A DNA stretch of 64,000 nucleotides from contig CP011806.1 in NCBI GenBank assembly GCA_001664505.1, positions 3,597,385-3,661,384 of the forward strand, read 5' to 3'. Each line of letters opens with the position of its first letter. Positions within the stretch are counted from its first letter, which is position 1. Below are positions 1 to 8,490 of this stretch, in pieces. Both the position numbers and the translations under genes were made by a program. The DNA comes from Acidobacteria bacterium Mor1 (GTDB taxonomy: Bacteria; Acidobacteriota; Polarisedimenticolia; Polarisedimenticolales; Polarisedimenticolaceae). The notes below the pieces were generated by a model. That model was not told the DNA's origin, did no database searches, and was given only the letters and a program-made list of their open reading frames with translations.

Positions 1-1
1 C

Positions 2-691
2 TCGATGTCCAAGGTCGTCGAACTGCTCAAGACCCTGGCGAAGCTGGTGGCCTACAGCTGGGTCGCCTGGAACGCGACCCGCTCGTTCCTCGAGAACCCG
101 ACCGCGCACCTCAACGGCGCCGAGGGTGCCCTGCTGGGCATCTTCATGCTCTGCGCCAAGGTCATGCTCCACGTGGCGGTCCTCGCCGCGCTCCTCGCGA
201 TCGTCGACTACCTGTGGACCCGCTACGACTACACCAAGGGTCTGCGCATGACCAAGAAAGAGGTCAAGGACGAGCGCAAGGAACTGGAAGGGGACCCCCG
301 GGTCAAGGGCCGCATCCGCCAGCAACAGATGGCGATGTCCCGCACCCGGATGATGGCCGACGTCGCCACCGCCACGGTGGTGGTGACCAACCCGACCCAC
401 TACGCCGTGGCGCTGCGCTACGTACCCGGCGAAACCGAGGTGCCGATCGTGGTGGCCAAGGGCATGTCCAAGCTCGCTGCCCGCATCCGCGAAATCGCCA
501 CGGAGAACAACGTCCCGATCATCAGCGACCCGCCGCTGGCCCGTGCGCTCTACAAAGCGGTCGAGGTCGGAAGCGAGGTTCCCTTCGCGCTGTACAAGGC
601 AGTCGCCGAGATCCTGGCCCTGGTGCTCAAGGGCAAGGGCCGCCGCCGTGCGCCTGTCCGTCCTAATCGGGGACCTGAGGCCGGCGCATGA
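2..691 (+). CDS. flhB: Flagellar type III export switch protein FlhB (3' part)
   Basis: The frame is open to the left edge, so only about the last 229 residues are visible. FlhB is an inner-membrane part of the flagellar export gate; its cytoplasmic domain cleaves itself to switch from rod/hook to filament substrates. The visible part has the end of the membrane region, a charged linker and the conserved autocleavage motif Asn-Pro-Thr-His followed by YAVALRY (DNA near 390-420), which identifies the family. The stop overlaps the flhA start by 4 bp (ATGA), which suggests translational coupling. A methionine at position 5 is internal and should not be taken as the start. Confidence 0.95.
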   Translation, partial: SMSKVVELLKTLAKLVAYSWVAWNATRSFLENPTAHLNGAEGALLGIFMLCAKVMLHVAVLAALLAIVDYLWTRYDYTKGLRMTKKEVKDERKELEGDPRVKGRIRQQQMAMSRTRMMADVATATVVVTNPTHYAVALRYVPGETEVPIVVAKGMSKLAARIREIATENNVPIISDPPLARALYKAVEVGSEVPFALYKAVAEILALVLKGKGRRRAPVRPNRGPEAGA

Positions 692-2751
692 GTGAAGCGG
701 CGATGAAGAACCCGGCGATGAAGAATCCCTGGGCCGCAGCAGCTCGCGCCGCCCTGCCGATGGGTGTCGTCGGCCTGATCGGCGTGATGATCGTGCCGCT
801 GCCCGCCACGGCTCTCGATCTCTTGATCAGCCTCAACGTGGCCCTGAGCATGGTGGTGCTGTTGACCGCGGTCTACATCGAACGGCCGGTCAACTTCTCG
901 GTCTTCCCCTCGGCGCTGTTGCTGCTGACCATCTTCCGCCTCGGACTCAACATCGCCTCGACCCGGCGGATCCTGCTCCACGGCAACGAAGGTACCGGCG
1001 CGGCCGGTTCGGTCATCGAGGCCTTCGGCGAGTTCGTCGTCGGCGGCAACCTGGTCGTCGGCGTCGTGATCTTCCTGGTCTTGCTGGCGATCCAGTTCAT
1101 CGTCATCAACCACGGTGCCACGCGCATCAGTGAAGTCGCCGCCCGTTTCACCCTGGACGCCATGCCCGGCAAGCAGATGGCGATCGACGCCGATCTCAAC
1201 GCCGGCCTGATCGACGAGGTCGAGGCCAAGGAACGGCGCAAGGTCATCCAGGAAGAGGCGGACTTCTACGGCTCGATGGATGGTGCGGTGCGCTTCACCC
1301 AGCGAGACGCCGTAGCCTCGATCCTGATCGTCGGCATCAACATCATCGCCGGCCTGATTATCGGCATCGTCCAGTCGGGTATGGGGCTCAACGAGGCGCT
1401 GCGCACCTTCTCGACCCTGACCGTCGGCGACGGCCTGGTCACCGCCATCCCGTCCCTCCTGATCTCGGTTGCCGGCGGCCTGGTCACCACGCGAAACGAT
1501 ACCGGCGACGAACTGGGCGGCGACATCGCCGGACAGCTGTTCGCCAACCCCAAGCCGCTGACCGTCGCCTCCGCCTCGCTGGCCACCATGGCGTTGATTC
1601 CGGGGCTCCCCACGGCTGCGTTCCTCTCGCTTGCCGGCGGGCTCGGCGCCCTGGCCTTCGGCGTGCGCGCCAAGCAGAAGGAGGTCGATCCGGCCGAACC
1701 GGTGGAGGCCCTGGGCCCGCCACCGGAAGAACCGATCGAACCGCTGCTGACCGTCGATCCGTTGACCGTCGAGGTGGGCTACGACCTGGTCGAGATGGCC
1801 GGCTCCGATCGTCCCGGCGGCCTGCTGGAACGCATCCGCGGCATTCGCCGTCAGATCGCGCTGGATCAGGGCATGGTGGTTCCGCCGGTGCGGGTCCGCG
1901 ACAACCTGCGGCTGGGCTCCGACGAGTACCTGATTCTGCTGCGCGGCGCCGAGATCGGCCGGGCGCGGCTGCCTCGCGGCACCGCCATGGCCATCGACCC
2001 CGGCGACGCCCTGGACAAGATCGACGGTCAGAAGACCATCGATCCGGCCTTCGGCATCGAGGCCCAATGGATCCCCGAAGAGCAGAGCGAACACGCCCGG
2101 GGCCTGGGCTACACCGTGGTCGACCGGGTCTCGGTCATCGGCACCCATCTCTCCGAGCTGGTCCGCGGCCACGCTCCGGAACTGATGGGCCGTCAGGAAA
2201 CCCAGCACCTGCTGGACAACCTGGCCAAGACCGCGCCGAAGCTGATCGAAGAGCTCGTCCCCGAACGCTTCACCGTCGGCGACGTGCAGAAGGTATTGCA
2301 GGCGCTGCTGCGCGAGCGGGTCTCGATCCGCGACCTGCAGACGATCTGCGAGGCGATGGCCGACGGCGGCAACCCGCAAGACATGCAGACCACCGTCGCC
2401 GCCGTGCGCCGCGCCCTGGGTCGCAGCCTGGTCCGCCCGCTAATGGAGCGGGATGAACTAAAGGTCATCACCGTCTCCGGCGACATCGAGCGGCAGGTGC
2501 ATCAGCTGCTGAACCCCCAGGACGGGGCGGCGCCGCTGGATCCCCGCTTCGCCCAGACCCTGGTGCACCGCATCGCCACCGCCCTCCGCGAGGTACCCAG
2601 CGGCGGCCAGCCGGTGGTGCTCTGCGGCTCGGCGGAGTCCCGCGCGGTGCTGCGCAAGCTGAGCGAACACACCCTGGCCACCGTGCCGTTCCTCTCGGTC
2701 AACGAGATTCCCGACGGGGTGCAGGTCACCTCCGTCGGCCAGGTCCAGTGA
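688..2751 (+). CDS. flhA: Flagellar export gate protein FlhA
   Basis: The 687-residue product has the usual FlhA length. FlhA is the nonameric ring of the flagellar type III export gate. The N-terminal half holds several hydrophobic membrane segments (the first near residues 20-60) and the conserved FHIPEP-family loop with charged residues around RFTLDAMPGKQMAID. The C-terminal half is the soluble docking domain for export chaperones and substrates. It overlaps flhB by 4 bp upstream and is followed after 11 bp by flhF, so it belongs to one early flagellar operon. Confidence 0.97.
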   Translation: MSEAAMKNPAMKNPWAAAARAALPMGVVGLIGVMIVPLPATALDLLISLNVALSMVVLLTAVYIERPVNFSVFPSALLLLTIFRLGLNIASTRRILLHGNEGTGAAGSVIEAFGEFVVGGNLVVGVVIFLVLLAIQFIVINHGATRISEVAARFTLDAMPGKQMAIDADLNAGLIDEVEAKERRKVIQEEADFYGSMDGAVRFTQRDAVASILIVGINIIAGLIIGIVQSGMGLNEALRTFSTLTVGDGLVTAIPSLLISVAGGLVTTRNDTGDELGGDIAGQLFANPKPLTVASASLATMALIPGLPTAAFLSLAGGLGALAFGVRAKQKEVDPAEPVEALGPPPEEPIEPLLTVDPLTVEVGYDLVEMAGSDRPGGLLERIRGIRRQIALDQGMVVPPVRVRDNLRLGSDEYLILLRGAEIGRARLPRGTAMAIDPGDALDKIDGQKTIDPAFGIEAQWIPEEQSEHARGLGYTVVDRVSVIGTHLSELVRGHAPELMGRQETQHLLDNLAKTAPKLIEELVPERFTVGDVQKVLQALLRERVSIRDLQTICEAMADGGNPQDMQTTVAAVRRALGRSLVRPLMERDELKVITVSGDIERQVHQLLNPQDGAAPLDPRFAQTLVHRIATALREVPSGGQPVVLCGSAESRAVLRKLSEHTLATVPFLSVNEIPDGVQVTSVGQVQ

Positions 2752-2762
2752 GGTAGCGGGAC

Positions 2763-3902
2763 ATGGTGATCAAGACCTATCGCGCTCCCGACCTGGCCAT
2801 GGCGCTGGAACGTGCCCGCCGGGAGTTGGGGCCCAACGCCCTGGTGATGGCGACCCGCGAGGAGAAGGGCAGCCTGGGGATGACCGGCGTCGAGGTGACC
2901 GTCGGCGTCGAGCGTCGCCGGGAGAACGACCCCGGCGACTTGCTGCGCCGCCTGGCCCGCCAGGTCGCCGCCGAGAGCGAGCGGCGCGACGGGAGCGGCG
3001 ACGTGAACTCAGCGTCGGCGCCACAAGTTGCGCAAGCGGCTGCGGCGCAAGCTGCCGCCTATGCGCCGGCTCGAGAGGTCGCGGCCGAAGCGGCTCCTGC
3101 GGCTCCTCGCCGCAACGACATCCAGTTGACCCTCGACTCGGCGACCCAGGCGTTGATCTCCTCGGGACTCGACGCCGACCTGGCACTGCGCTTCTCCCGG
3201 ATCGCCGAGCGGGAAGCGGGCCGCCGCCCCGACGCCACGGCGCTGGCCCGGGCCACCGAGCGGGCCATGGCGGGAATCGTCCCGCTGACCGGCATCCCCT
3301 TCGACAAGCAATGCCTGATCGTGGCGGGCCCTCCCGGAGTGGGCAAGACCACCACCGCTGCCAAGTTGACCGCCCGGGCCCGGGGCGAGATCTGGTTCGC
3401 CAGCGCCGACCAGGAACGGATCGGCGCCGTCGAGCAGGCGCGTATTTTCGCCTCGACCCTCGGCGCCCGTTTCGACTCGATCCGGGACGGCGGCGATCTG
3501 AAGCGGCTGCTCGACGAGGCGCCCGACGATGTGACGGTCATCGTTGATACCCCGGGCATCTCCGCCCAGGACAACGACCGGCTGGAACAACTCGGTGAGC
3601 TGCGGGATGCCGCTCCCGACGCCTCGATGGTCGTGATGATGCCCGCCGGCATGCACCGCGATACCGCGGTGCGTACGCTGGAACGCTTCGATTCGTTCGA
3701 ACCGGACTGCGCCGCGTTCACCAAGGTCGATGACGGAGGCCGCGTCGGCGAGCTCGTCACCGCCCTTCTTCCGACCCGCATTCCCCTCTCGTTCACCACT
3801 CATGGCCACCGGGTGCCCGACGACCTCAGCGTCGCCTCGGCCCGGGGTCTCGTTTCGTTGATGTTGCGTCAGTCGCCCGCTTCCCTGGAGGCCGCTCGAT
3901 GA
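2763..3902 (+). CDS. flhF: Flagellar SRP-like GTPase FlhF
   Basis: FlhF is an SRP-family GTPase that sets flagellar position and number. The 379-residue protein has the typical N-terminal segment (MVIKTYRAPDLAMALE) and a middle basic/Ala-rich linker. Its NG domain has a clear P-loop, GPPGVGKTTTAAKL, near residue 190, and a DTPG motif near residue 261. It overlaps flhG by 4 bp. FlhF and FlhG form the polar or peritrichous patterning pair, so flagellar number is probably controlled in this organism. Confidence 0.95.
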   Translation: MVIKTYRAPDLAMALERARRELGPNALVMATREEKGSLGMTGVEVTVGVERRRENDPGDLLRRLARQVAAESERRDGSGDVNSASAPQVAQAAAAQAAAYAPAREVAAEAAPAAPRRNDIQLTLDSATQALISSGLDADLALRFSRIAEREAGRRPDATALARATERAMAGIVPLTGIPFDKQCLIVAGPPGVGKTTTAAKLTARARGEIWFASADQERIGAVEQARIFASTLGARFDSIRDGGDLKRLLDEAPDDVTVIVDTPGISAQDNDRLEQLGELRDAAPDASMVVMMPAGMHRDTAVRTLERFDSFEPDCAAFTKVDDGGRVGELVTALLPTRIPLSFTTHGHRVPDDLSVASARGLVSLMLRQSPASLEAAR

Positions 3903-4744
3903 GTACCGCCCTGAAACCTGCTTCCCAAGCTACCGGAACTTCGATCGCGATTACCGGTGGCAAGGGAGGTGTCGGCAAGAGCAACCTCACGGTCAACCTG
4001 GCCGTGGCCCTCGGACGCTGGGGGCGACGAGTGCTGTTGGTCGACGGCGATCTCGGCCTGGCCAACCTCGACGTGCTGTTGGGCCTGGTGCCCAAGCGCA
4101 ACGTCGAAGATCTGGTCCGCGGAGAGGCGACCCTCGAGGAGCTGCTGATCGACGGCCCCGACGGCGTACGCATTCTGCCCGCAGCATCGGGGGTGCCGGA
4201 TCTGTCGCGCCTCGACCAGATGGCTCGCTCGCGGCTGCTCGGCGCCCTGTCGGACACCGCATCGCTGGCCGATGACGTGCTGATCGATACCGGCGCCGGA
4301 CTCGGCGAGGCGACCCTGGCGCTCCAGCTGGCCGCCTCCCGGGTGCTGATCGTCACCACTCCCGAACCGACCTCGATGGTCGATGCCTACGCGACGCTGA
4401 AGGTGCTCTGGACCGCCGACGCGTCCAAGCCGGTCGACGTGGTGGTCAACGCCGCCGACAACGAAGAGACCGGACGCTGGGCCTACGAGCAGATCTCCCG
4501 GGCCGCCGAACACTTCCTCGGCCAGGTTCCCGGCTGGCTCGGCCCGGTGGTGCGCGACGAGAAAGTCGGCGAGGCGGTGCGCCGCCAGCAGGCGCTGCTC
4601 GAGCTGTTCCCCGGCAGCCAGGCCGGCCGTTGCTACCGCCAGATCGCCATGCAGTTGACCGCCGGTACCGACAGAGCCGCTGAAAGCTCCGATGACTTCT
4701 GGAGACGACTGATGGACCCGAGCAACAAGGAGTTGTCTCATTGA
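3899..4744 (+). CDS. flhG: Flagellar number regulator FlhG (MinD/ParA-like ATPase)
   Basis: The 281-residue protein is a MinD-like ATPase (FlhG/FleN/YlxH). It shows the deviant Walker A motif GGKGGVGKSNLTVNLA near residues 20-35, then LLVDGDLGLANLDVLLG, both typical of FlhG. It normally stimulates FlhF GTPase activity and limits flagellar number. The gene overlaps flhF by 4 bp upstream and fliA by 4 bp downstream (TTGA). The N-terminal activator-helix residues before the Walker motif are short, and their function was not judged here. Confidence 0.93.
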   Translation: MSTALKPASQATGTSIAITGGKGGVGKSNLTVNLAVALGRWGRRVLLVDGDLGLANLDVLLGLVPKRNVEDLVRGEATLEELLIDGPDGVRILPAASGVPDLSRLDQMARSRLLGALSDTASLADDVLIDTGAGLGEATLALQLAASRVLIVTTPEPTSMVDAYATLKVLWTADASKPVDVVVNAADNEETGRWAYEQISRAAEHFLGQVPGWLGPVVRDEKVGEAVRRQQALLELFPGSQAGRCYRQIAMQLTAGTDRAAESSDDFWRRLMDPSNKELSH

Positions 4745-5514
4745 GCACCCCGCAGAAACCCCTGCCCTGGACGCCCGAGGTACGCGATCCCGAATCGCGT
4801 GAGCGGGCGGACTTCGTCGAATCCCACGTCGACCTGGTGCGATTCCTGGCGGTGCGGATCTCGTCGCGGCTCCCGGCCAACGTCGACATCGACGACCTGA
4901 TCCACGACGGCATCGTGGGCTTGCTCGATGCGGCGGAGAAGTTCAATCCCGGCCGCGGCGTGCGCTTCCGCACCTACGCCGAGACCCGCATCCGCGGCGC
5001 GATCCTCGACGGCCTGCGTCAGAAGGATTGGCGGCCCCGTTCGGTGCGCATGCGCCAGCGGGACCTGGACCAGACCGTCGGATTGCTGGCGACCCTCAAC
5101 GGACGACCGGCAACCGAGGAAGAGGTGGCCAAGGCGATGGGCCTCGATCTGGCGAACTACCGCTCGCTGCTCGAAGGGCTCCACGTCGGGCCGTTGCTAT
5201 CCCTCGAGGACCTGGCCAACAGCGACCCGGTCACCACCGGGGACCGGGACATGCCCGACGCTCCCCTGGAGCAACGGGACCTGCTCGAAGCGATGGTCGA
5301 GGAGATCCAGGGGCTGCCCGAACGTGAACGCCGGATCCTCGAGCTCTACTACAACGAAGGGCTGACGATGAAGGAGATCGGCAATGCCCTCGGGGTCACC
5401 GAGTCCCGGGTCTGCCAGCTCCACTCCCAGGCCGCGTCTCGCCTACGCTCCGCGCTCTCGCCGCGGATCCACGCCACGCCGCTGCCCAAGACGGCGGCAC
5501 GAGGAGCGCGATGA
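4741..5514 (+). CDS. fliA: Flagellar RNA polymerase sigma factor FliA (sigma-28)
   Basis: The 257-residue product has the sigma-28 layout. Region 2 (around FVESHVDLVRFLAVRISSRLP and DLIHDGIVGLLDAAEKF) is followed by region 3 and by a region 4 helix-turn-helix near the C-terminus (LTMKEIGNALGVTESRVCQLHSQA). The start is TTG at 4741, overlapping the flhG stop by 4 bp; no better start lies nearby. It should transcribe the late flagellar genes. Four sequences in this window match its expected promoter, and its anti-sigma factor FlgM is encoded at 12816. Confidence 0.95.
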   Translation: MSTPQKPLPWTPEVRDPESRERADFVESHVDLVRFLAVRISSRLPANVDIDDLIHDGIVGLLDAAEKFNPGRGVRFRTYAETRIRGAILDGLRQKDWRPRSVRMRQRDLDQTVGLLATLNGRPATEEEVAKAMGLDLANYRSLLEGLHVGPLLSLEDLANSDPVTTGDRDMPDAPLEQRDLLEAMVEEIQGLPERERRILELYYNEGLTMKEIGNALGVTESRVCQLHSQAASRLRSALSPRIHATPLPKTAARGAR

Positions 5515-6686
5515 GCGAAGAACCTCTACTGCAGCCCGAAGAGGTCGCCAGCGTCCTCGGCGGTGACGAAGAGGGTTCGCCCGATCCGTCCCTGGGAGGC
5601 GGCGAACCGTCCATGGCGACCCGCTTCTCGCTGCGCCAACCGCTGACGTTGACCCCGGCCGAAGAGCAGGGTGCCCGCCAGCGCGCCGAGAAACTGGTCC
5701 AGTCGATGCAGAAGGCGCTCTGCCAGGAACTTGACGGCGAGTACGAGATCCAGATCGAGGGCTTCCAGCAGGAGCGCGCCGAGTCGGCGTTGACCCTGGT
5801 GCCGGAACCGGCCTGGTCCCTGCCCATGCATCTCGACTCCAGCGGCGGAATGCTGCTGGTGCTCAACCCGTCGCTGGCTCTGGCGCTGGTCGAGATGGCG
5901 ATGGGTGGTGTCGGCAACCCGCCGGAGAACGGCCGCGGTCCGACCCCGCTGGAGGTCCGCGTGGCCGAGCGTCTGATCGCCGGGCTCTCGAGCCGGATCA
6001 GCAAGGCCTCGGACTACAACTTCTCCAAGGGCTCCGTGGCGGTCGGAAAGATCCCGTCGGCGATCGCCGCCCCGGGAGAAATCGTCGGCGTCGCCTTGCT
6101 GCGCTTCAAGCTGTCGGAAGAGGCGGAGCGCACCAGCGTGTTGTTGCTGACGACCAACATGTTGCGGGCCCCGAAAGAGGCGGCCGGTGCCGAACAGGCG
6201 TTGGGCCCGATGAGCGGACGGGTGCAGGAACTGCCGGTGGAAACCCGGCCGGTGCTGCCCGCCGGCCAGGTCACCCTCAAGGAACTGACCTCGCTCAAAC
6301 CCGGTTCGATCCTGAAGCTCGATCGAAACGCCGATTCGGAACTCGACCTACGGGTCGCCGGCGAAACCCTGTTCCGCGGCAACCTGACCCGCGGTGAGAA
6401 GGAGCTGTCCTTCACCGTCGACTGGCGGCGGGATTGGACTCCAGAAGAAAAGCCGCAGCCACCGAAGGAAAAGGCCCAGGCCGCGAAGCAGCCCGGCAAG
6501 GGCGGCCAGGGTGGCCCCCGTGCCGCCGGCCAGGCCGGCGGCCAGGCAGGTGGCCAGGGGCGTGGCCAAGCGCGTGGCCAGGGCAACGGCAAACCCGGCG
6601 GGGCTCGCCGCAACGGTGCCGGCGCCGGCCAGGATCCCGCTTCCAAACAGCAGTCCGAAGCTGCCGTCGCAGGAGGAAAGTCGTGA
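5511..6686 (+). CDS. fliM: Flagellar motor switch protein FliM with a Gly/Gln/Ala-rich tail
   Basis: FliM forms the C-ring and binds CheY-P. The N-terminus (LLQPEEVASVLGG) resembles the EIDALL CheY-binding peptide. The middle domain has the GGVG motif near residues 125-128, and residues about 245-315 form a SpoA/FliN-like domain. Beyond about residue 320 there is an unusual low-complexity tail rich in Gly, Gln, Ala, Lys and Arg, built of degenerate GQAGG-type units. Normal FliM proteins are about 330 residues; this one is 391, the excess being that tail. The gene overlaps fliA and fliN by 4 bp each. Confidence 0.85.
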   Translation: MSEEPLLQPEEVASVLGGDEEGSPDPSLGGGEPSMATRFSLRQPLTLTPAEEQGARQRAEKLVQSMQKALCQELDGEYEIQIEGFQQERAESALTLVPEPAWSLPMHLDSSGGMLLVLNPSLALALVEMAMGGVGNPPENGRGPTPLEVRVAERLIAGLSSRISKASDYNFSKGSVAVGKIPSAIAAPGEIVGVALLRFKLSEEAERTSVLLLTTNMLRAPKEAAGAEQALGPMSGRVQELPVETRPVLPAGQVTLKELTSLKPGSILKLDRNADSELDLRVAGETLFRGNLTRGEKELSFTVDWRRDWTPEEKPQPPKEKAQAAKQPGKGGQGGPRAAGQAGGQAGGQGRGQARGQGNGKPGGARRNGAGAGQDPASKQQSEAAVAGGKS

Positions 6687-7063
6687 GCGAAACCATTGAC
6701 CGCGAAGCGTTGCTCGAGCTCGAGTTCCCCGTCGAGGTCTGGTTGGCCTCGGAAAAGATCCCGCTGGAGCGTTTGCTGCGGCTGGAGCCCGGCGGCGTGC
6801 TGCGCCTGAACAAGGACCCCGACGGACCGGTGGACCTGGTGGTCAACGGTTCGGTGGTGGCCAGCGGAGAGCTGGTCGTCGTCGACGGCTCCTTCGGGTT
6901 CCGTATCGGATCGACCGAGGAAGAGACCATCGCCGGCCTGGAGAGCGAGGCAGCCGCCGAGGCGGTCGCCGCAGCCGACGGCACGGAAGGTGAAGCCGCC
7001 GCCGAAGAGACCGGCGAAACGGCGGAAGCAACCGAGACCCCCGCCGAGGAGGAATCCGAATGA
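6683..7063 (+). CDS. fliN: Flagellar motor switch protein FliN (SpoA domain)
   Basis: The start is GTG at 6683, which overlaps the fliM stop (GTGA) and follows a strong AGGAGG at 6671; the frame remains open further upstream, but that part lies inside fliM. The 126-residue product has a FliN core (LEFPVEVWLASEKIPLERLL, then LRLNKDPDGPVDLVVNG) and an acidic Ala/Glu-rich tail of about 45 residues. FliN completes the lower C-ring with FliM. The acidic tail is the opposite in charge to the basic FliM tail, so the two could contact each other; that is inference. Confidence 0.85.
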   Translation: MSETIDREALLELEFPVEVWLASEKIPLERLLRLEPGGVLRLNKDPDGPVDLVVNGSVVASGELVVVDGSFGFRIGSTEEETIAGLESEAAAEAVAAADGTEGEAAAEETGETAEATETPAEEESE

Positions 7064-7431
7064 TCAACCTCGAAACCCTCGATCCCGTGACCCTGTTCGC
7101 CGTCAGCGCAGCCCTCAATCTGCTGGCCGCGCTGCTCTTCGTCACGACCCGTGCCGCAGCCGCCCTCGGGCGCCGCTTCGCCGCGGCCCGGGAGACTCGG
7201 GCCCTGCGGCGGGAAGAGAAGGCTCGGCGCAAACCCCGGCGCAAGGCGGCCGCAACTGCCAGGACCGCGGCCCGCCGGACGACGGCAGCCGCCACTCCGG
7301 AGCTCGCGGTCGACGCTGCCGAAAGCGCGAACCAGGACGCGCCGGAGCTGTCTCCCAGTGAGCAACGCCTGATTGCCGATCTCGATCGCTGGCGGCGCAC
7401 CCACGTGGTGACCGACCGCGCGGAGGCCTGA
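7060..7431 (+). CDS. Small single-span membrane protein, unrecognised
   Basis: The 123-residue protein has one hydrophobic segment near the N-terminus (residues about 12-30, VTLFAVSAALNLLAALLFV), then a strongly basic Arg/Lys/Ala stretch and a short acidic end. It overlaps fliN by 4 bp, so it belongs to the flagellar operon. The layout (short N-terminus, one span, basic cytoplasmic tail) recalls FliO or other small flagellar membrane factors, but no family motif was recognised. It resembles the next gene in plan, and the two may be related. Confidence 0.7.
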   Translation: MINLETLDPVTLFAVSAALNLLAALLFVTTRAAAALGRRFAAARETRALRREEKARRKPRRKAAATARTAARRTTAAATPELAVDAAESANQDAPELSPSEQRLIADLDRWRRTHVVTDRAEA

Positions 7432-7432
7432 G

Positions 7433-7699
7433 ATGGAATTCCAGTTGAACGAAACCGCCCTGTACGTTTTGAGCGGCCTCAACCTCGCCGTCTTCCTGAT
7501 GTTCGTCGCCGACGAGTGGCTCGCCCGCAAACGAACCCGGGTGCAGAAGGCGCCGGCGGCCCGTTCATCGGCCGTGGCTCCTGCGGAAGCGCTACCCGCG
7601 GACCTGCAGGCGCTGATCGACCAGGTCGAGCGGCAAGCGGCAGGATCCAGCCGCGGCAAGCGGCAAGGACCGGCCGCCCCGACGGAGCGTACCGCCTGA
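7433..7699 (+). CDS. Small single-span membrane protein, unrecognised
   Basis: The 88-residue protein has one predicted membrane segment (residues about 10-27, YVLSGLNLAVFLMFVADEW) and a basic, Ala-rich tail ending in a predicted helix. It starts 1 bp after the preceding gene. Both small proteins share an L-N-L pattern in the span followed by positive residues, which suggests duplication. Lying between the switch genes and the rod genes, it is probably part of the flagellar base, but its function is unknown. Confidence 0.68.
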   Translation: MEFQLNETALYVLSGLNLAVFLMFVADEWLARKRTRVQKAPAARSSAVAPAEALPADLQALIDQVERQAAGSSRGKRQGPAAPTERTA

Positions 7700-7745
7700 A
7701 TCACCCCGTTGCCGCTGGCACGGAGGTTGATCTTGGAGATCAACG

Positions 7746-8459
7746 ATGAACAGCACCCTCTACACCGCCGCGTCGGGATTGATCGTCCAGAGCCGCAATC
7801 TGGAGATCGTTTCGAACAACCTGGCGAACCTGTCGACCAACGGGTTCCGCGCCCAGCGGACCTTTTCGTCGGTCTATCAGCAGCACGTGGGCAGTCCGGG
7901 CAATCGCTCGGTGGCCCTGGCCGGTGAGTGGGAGAGCCGCAACCCCGGCGCCATGCTGCCGACGGGGAATCCCCTCGACATCGCCCTCGGCCGGGACGAG
8001 CTGCTGGTGATCGAAACGCCGGCCGGCCGCCGCTACACCCGGGACGGTGCGCTGGCGGTCTCCCAGGACGGGCGGCTGGTCGACAACCGCGGCTATGCCG
8101 TGCTCGACCCCCAGGGCGTACCGATCGCGGGGCTCGGCGCCAACACCACCATCGCCGCCGGCGGCAAGGTGCTGCGTGACGGCAACGAGGTGTCGCAGCT
8201 TCAGATCGCCCGCTTCGATCCGGCGCTGCACCGCCGCGAAGGGGACAACCTGCTGACTACCGACGACCGGGACAACGACGTCGTGCCGGTCGAGGACCCC
8301 GAACTACAACCCGGCCATCTGGAACAGGCCAACACCAGCGGCGTCGAAGAGCTGGTGCGGATGATCGAGGTCCGCCGGGCCTTCGAGAGCTACCAACGGC
8401 TGATCAGCCTGACCATGAACGACGTGAACCGCAAGACCGTCAACGACATCGCGAAATAG
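7746..8459 (+). CDS. flgF: Flagellar basal-body rod protein FlgF
   Basis: FlgF is a proximal rod protein. The 237-residue product begins with the rod/hook N-terminal signature (YTAASGLIVQSRNLEIVSNNLANLSTNGFRA, shown in part) and ends with the paired C-terminal helix (MIEVRRAFESYQRLI). It precedes flgG with 31 bp between them, in the usual order. A GGAG at 7734 serves the ATG at 7746. Axial proteins of this type are exported unprocessed by the flagellar type III apparatus. Confidence 0.93.
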   Translation: MNSTLYTAASGLIVQSRNLEIVSNNLANLSTNGFRAQRTFSSVYQQHVGSPGNRSVALAGEWESRNPGAMLPTGNPLDIALGRDELLVIETPAGRRYTRDGALAVSQDGRLVDNRGYAVLDPQGVPIAGLGANTTIAAGGKVLRDGNEVSQLQIARFDPALHRREGDNLLTTDDRDNDVVPVEDPELQPGHLEQANTSGVEELVRMIEVRRAFESYQRLISLTMNDVNRKTVNDIAK

Positions 8460-8490
8460 CGAGCGGGCGAACGAACGGAGGATAGACGAG

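Noticed and set aside
550-2379. Long minus-strand open frame opposite flhA
   Set aside because: GC-rich codons make long antisense frames common; the plus strand encodes flhA with all family motifs.
7716-7731. Sigma-54-like sequence TGGCAC-N5-TTGAT before flgF
   Set aside because: It matches well, but transcription would begin about 5 bp before the flgF ATG and exclude its ribosome site; flgF is more likely read through from fliN.
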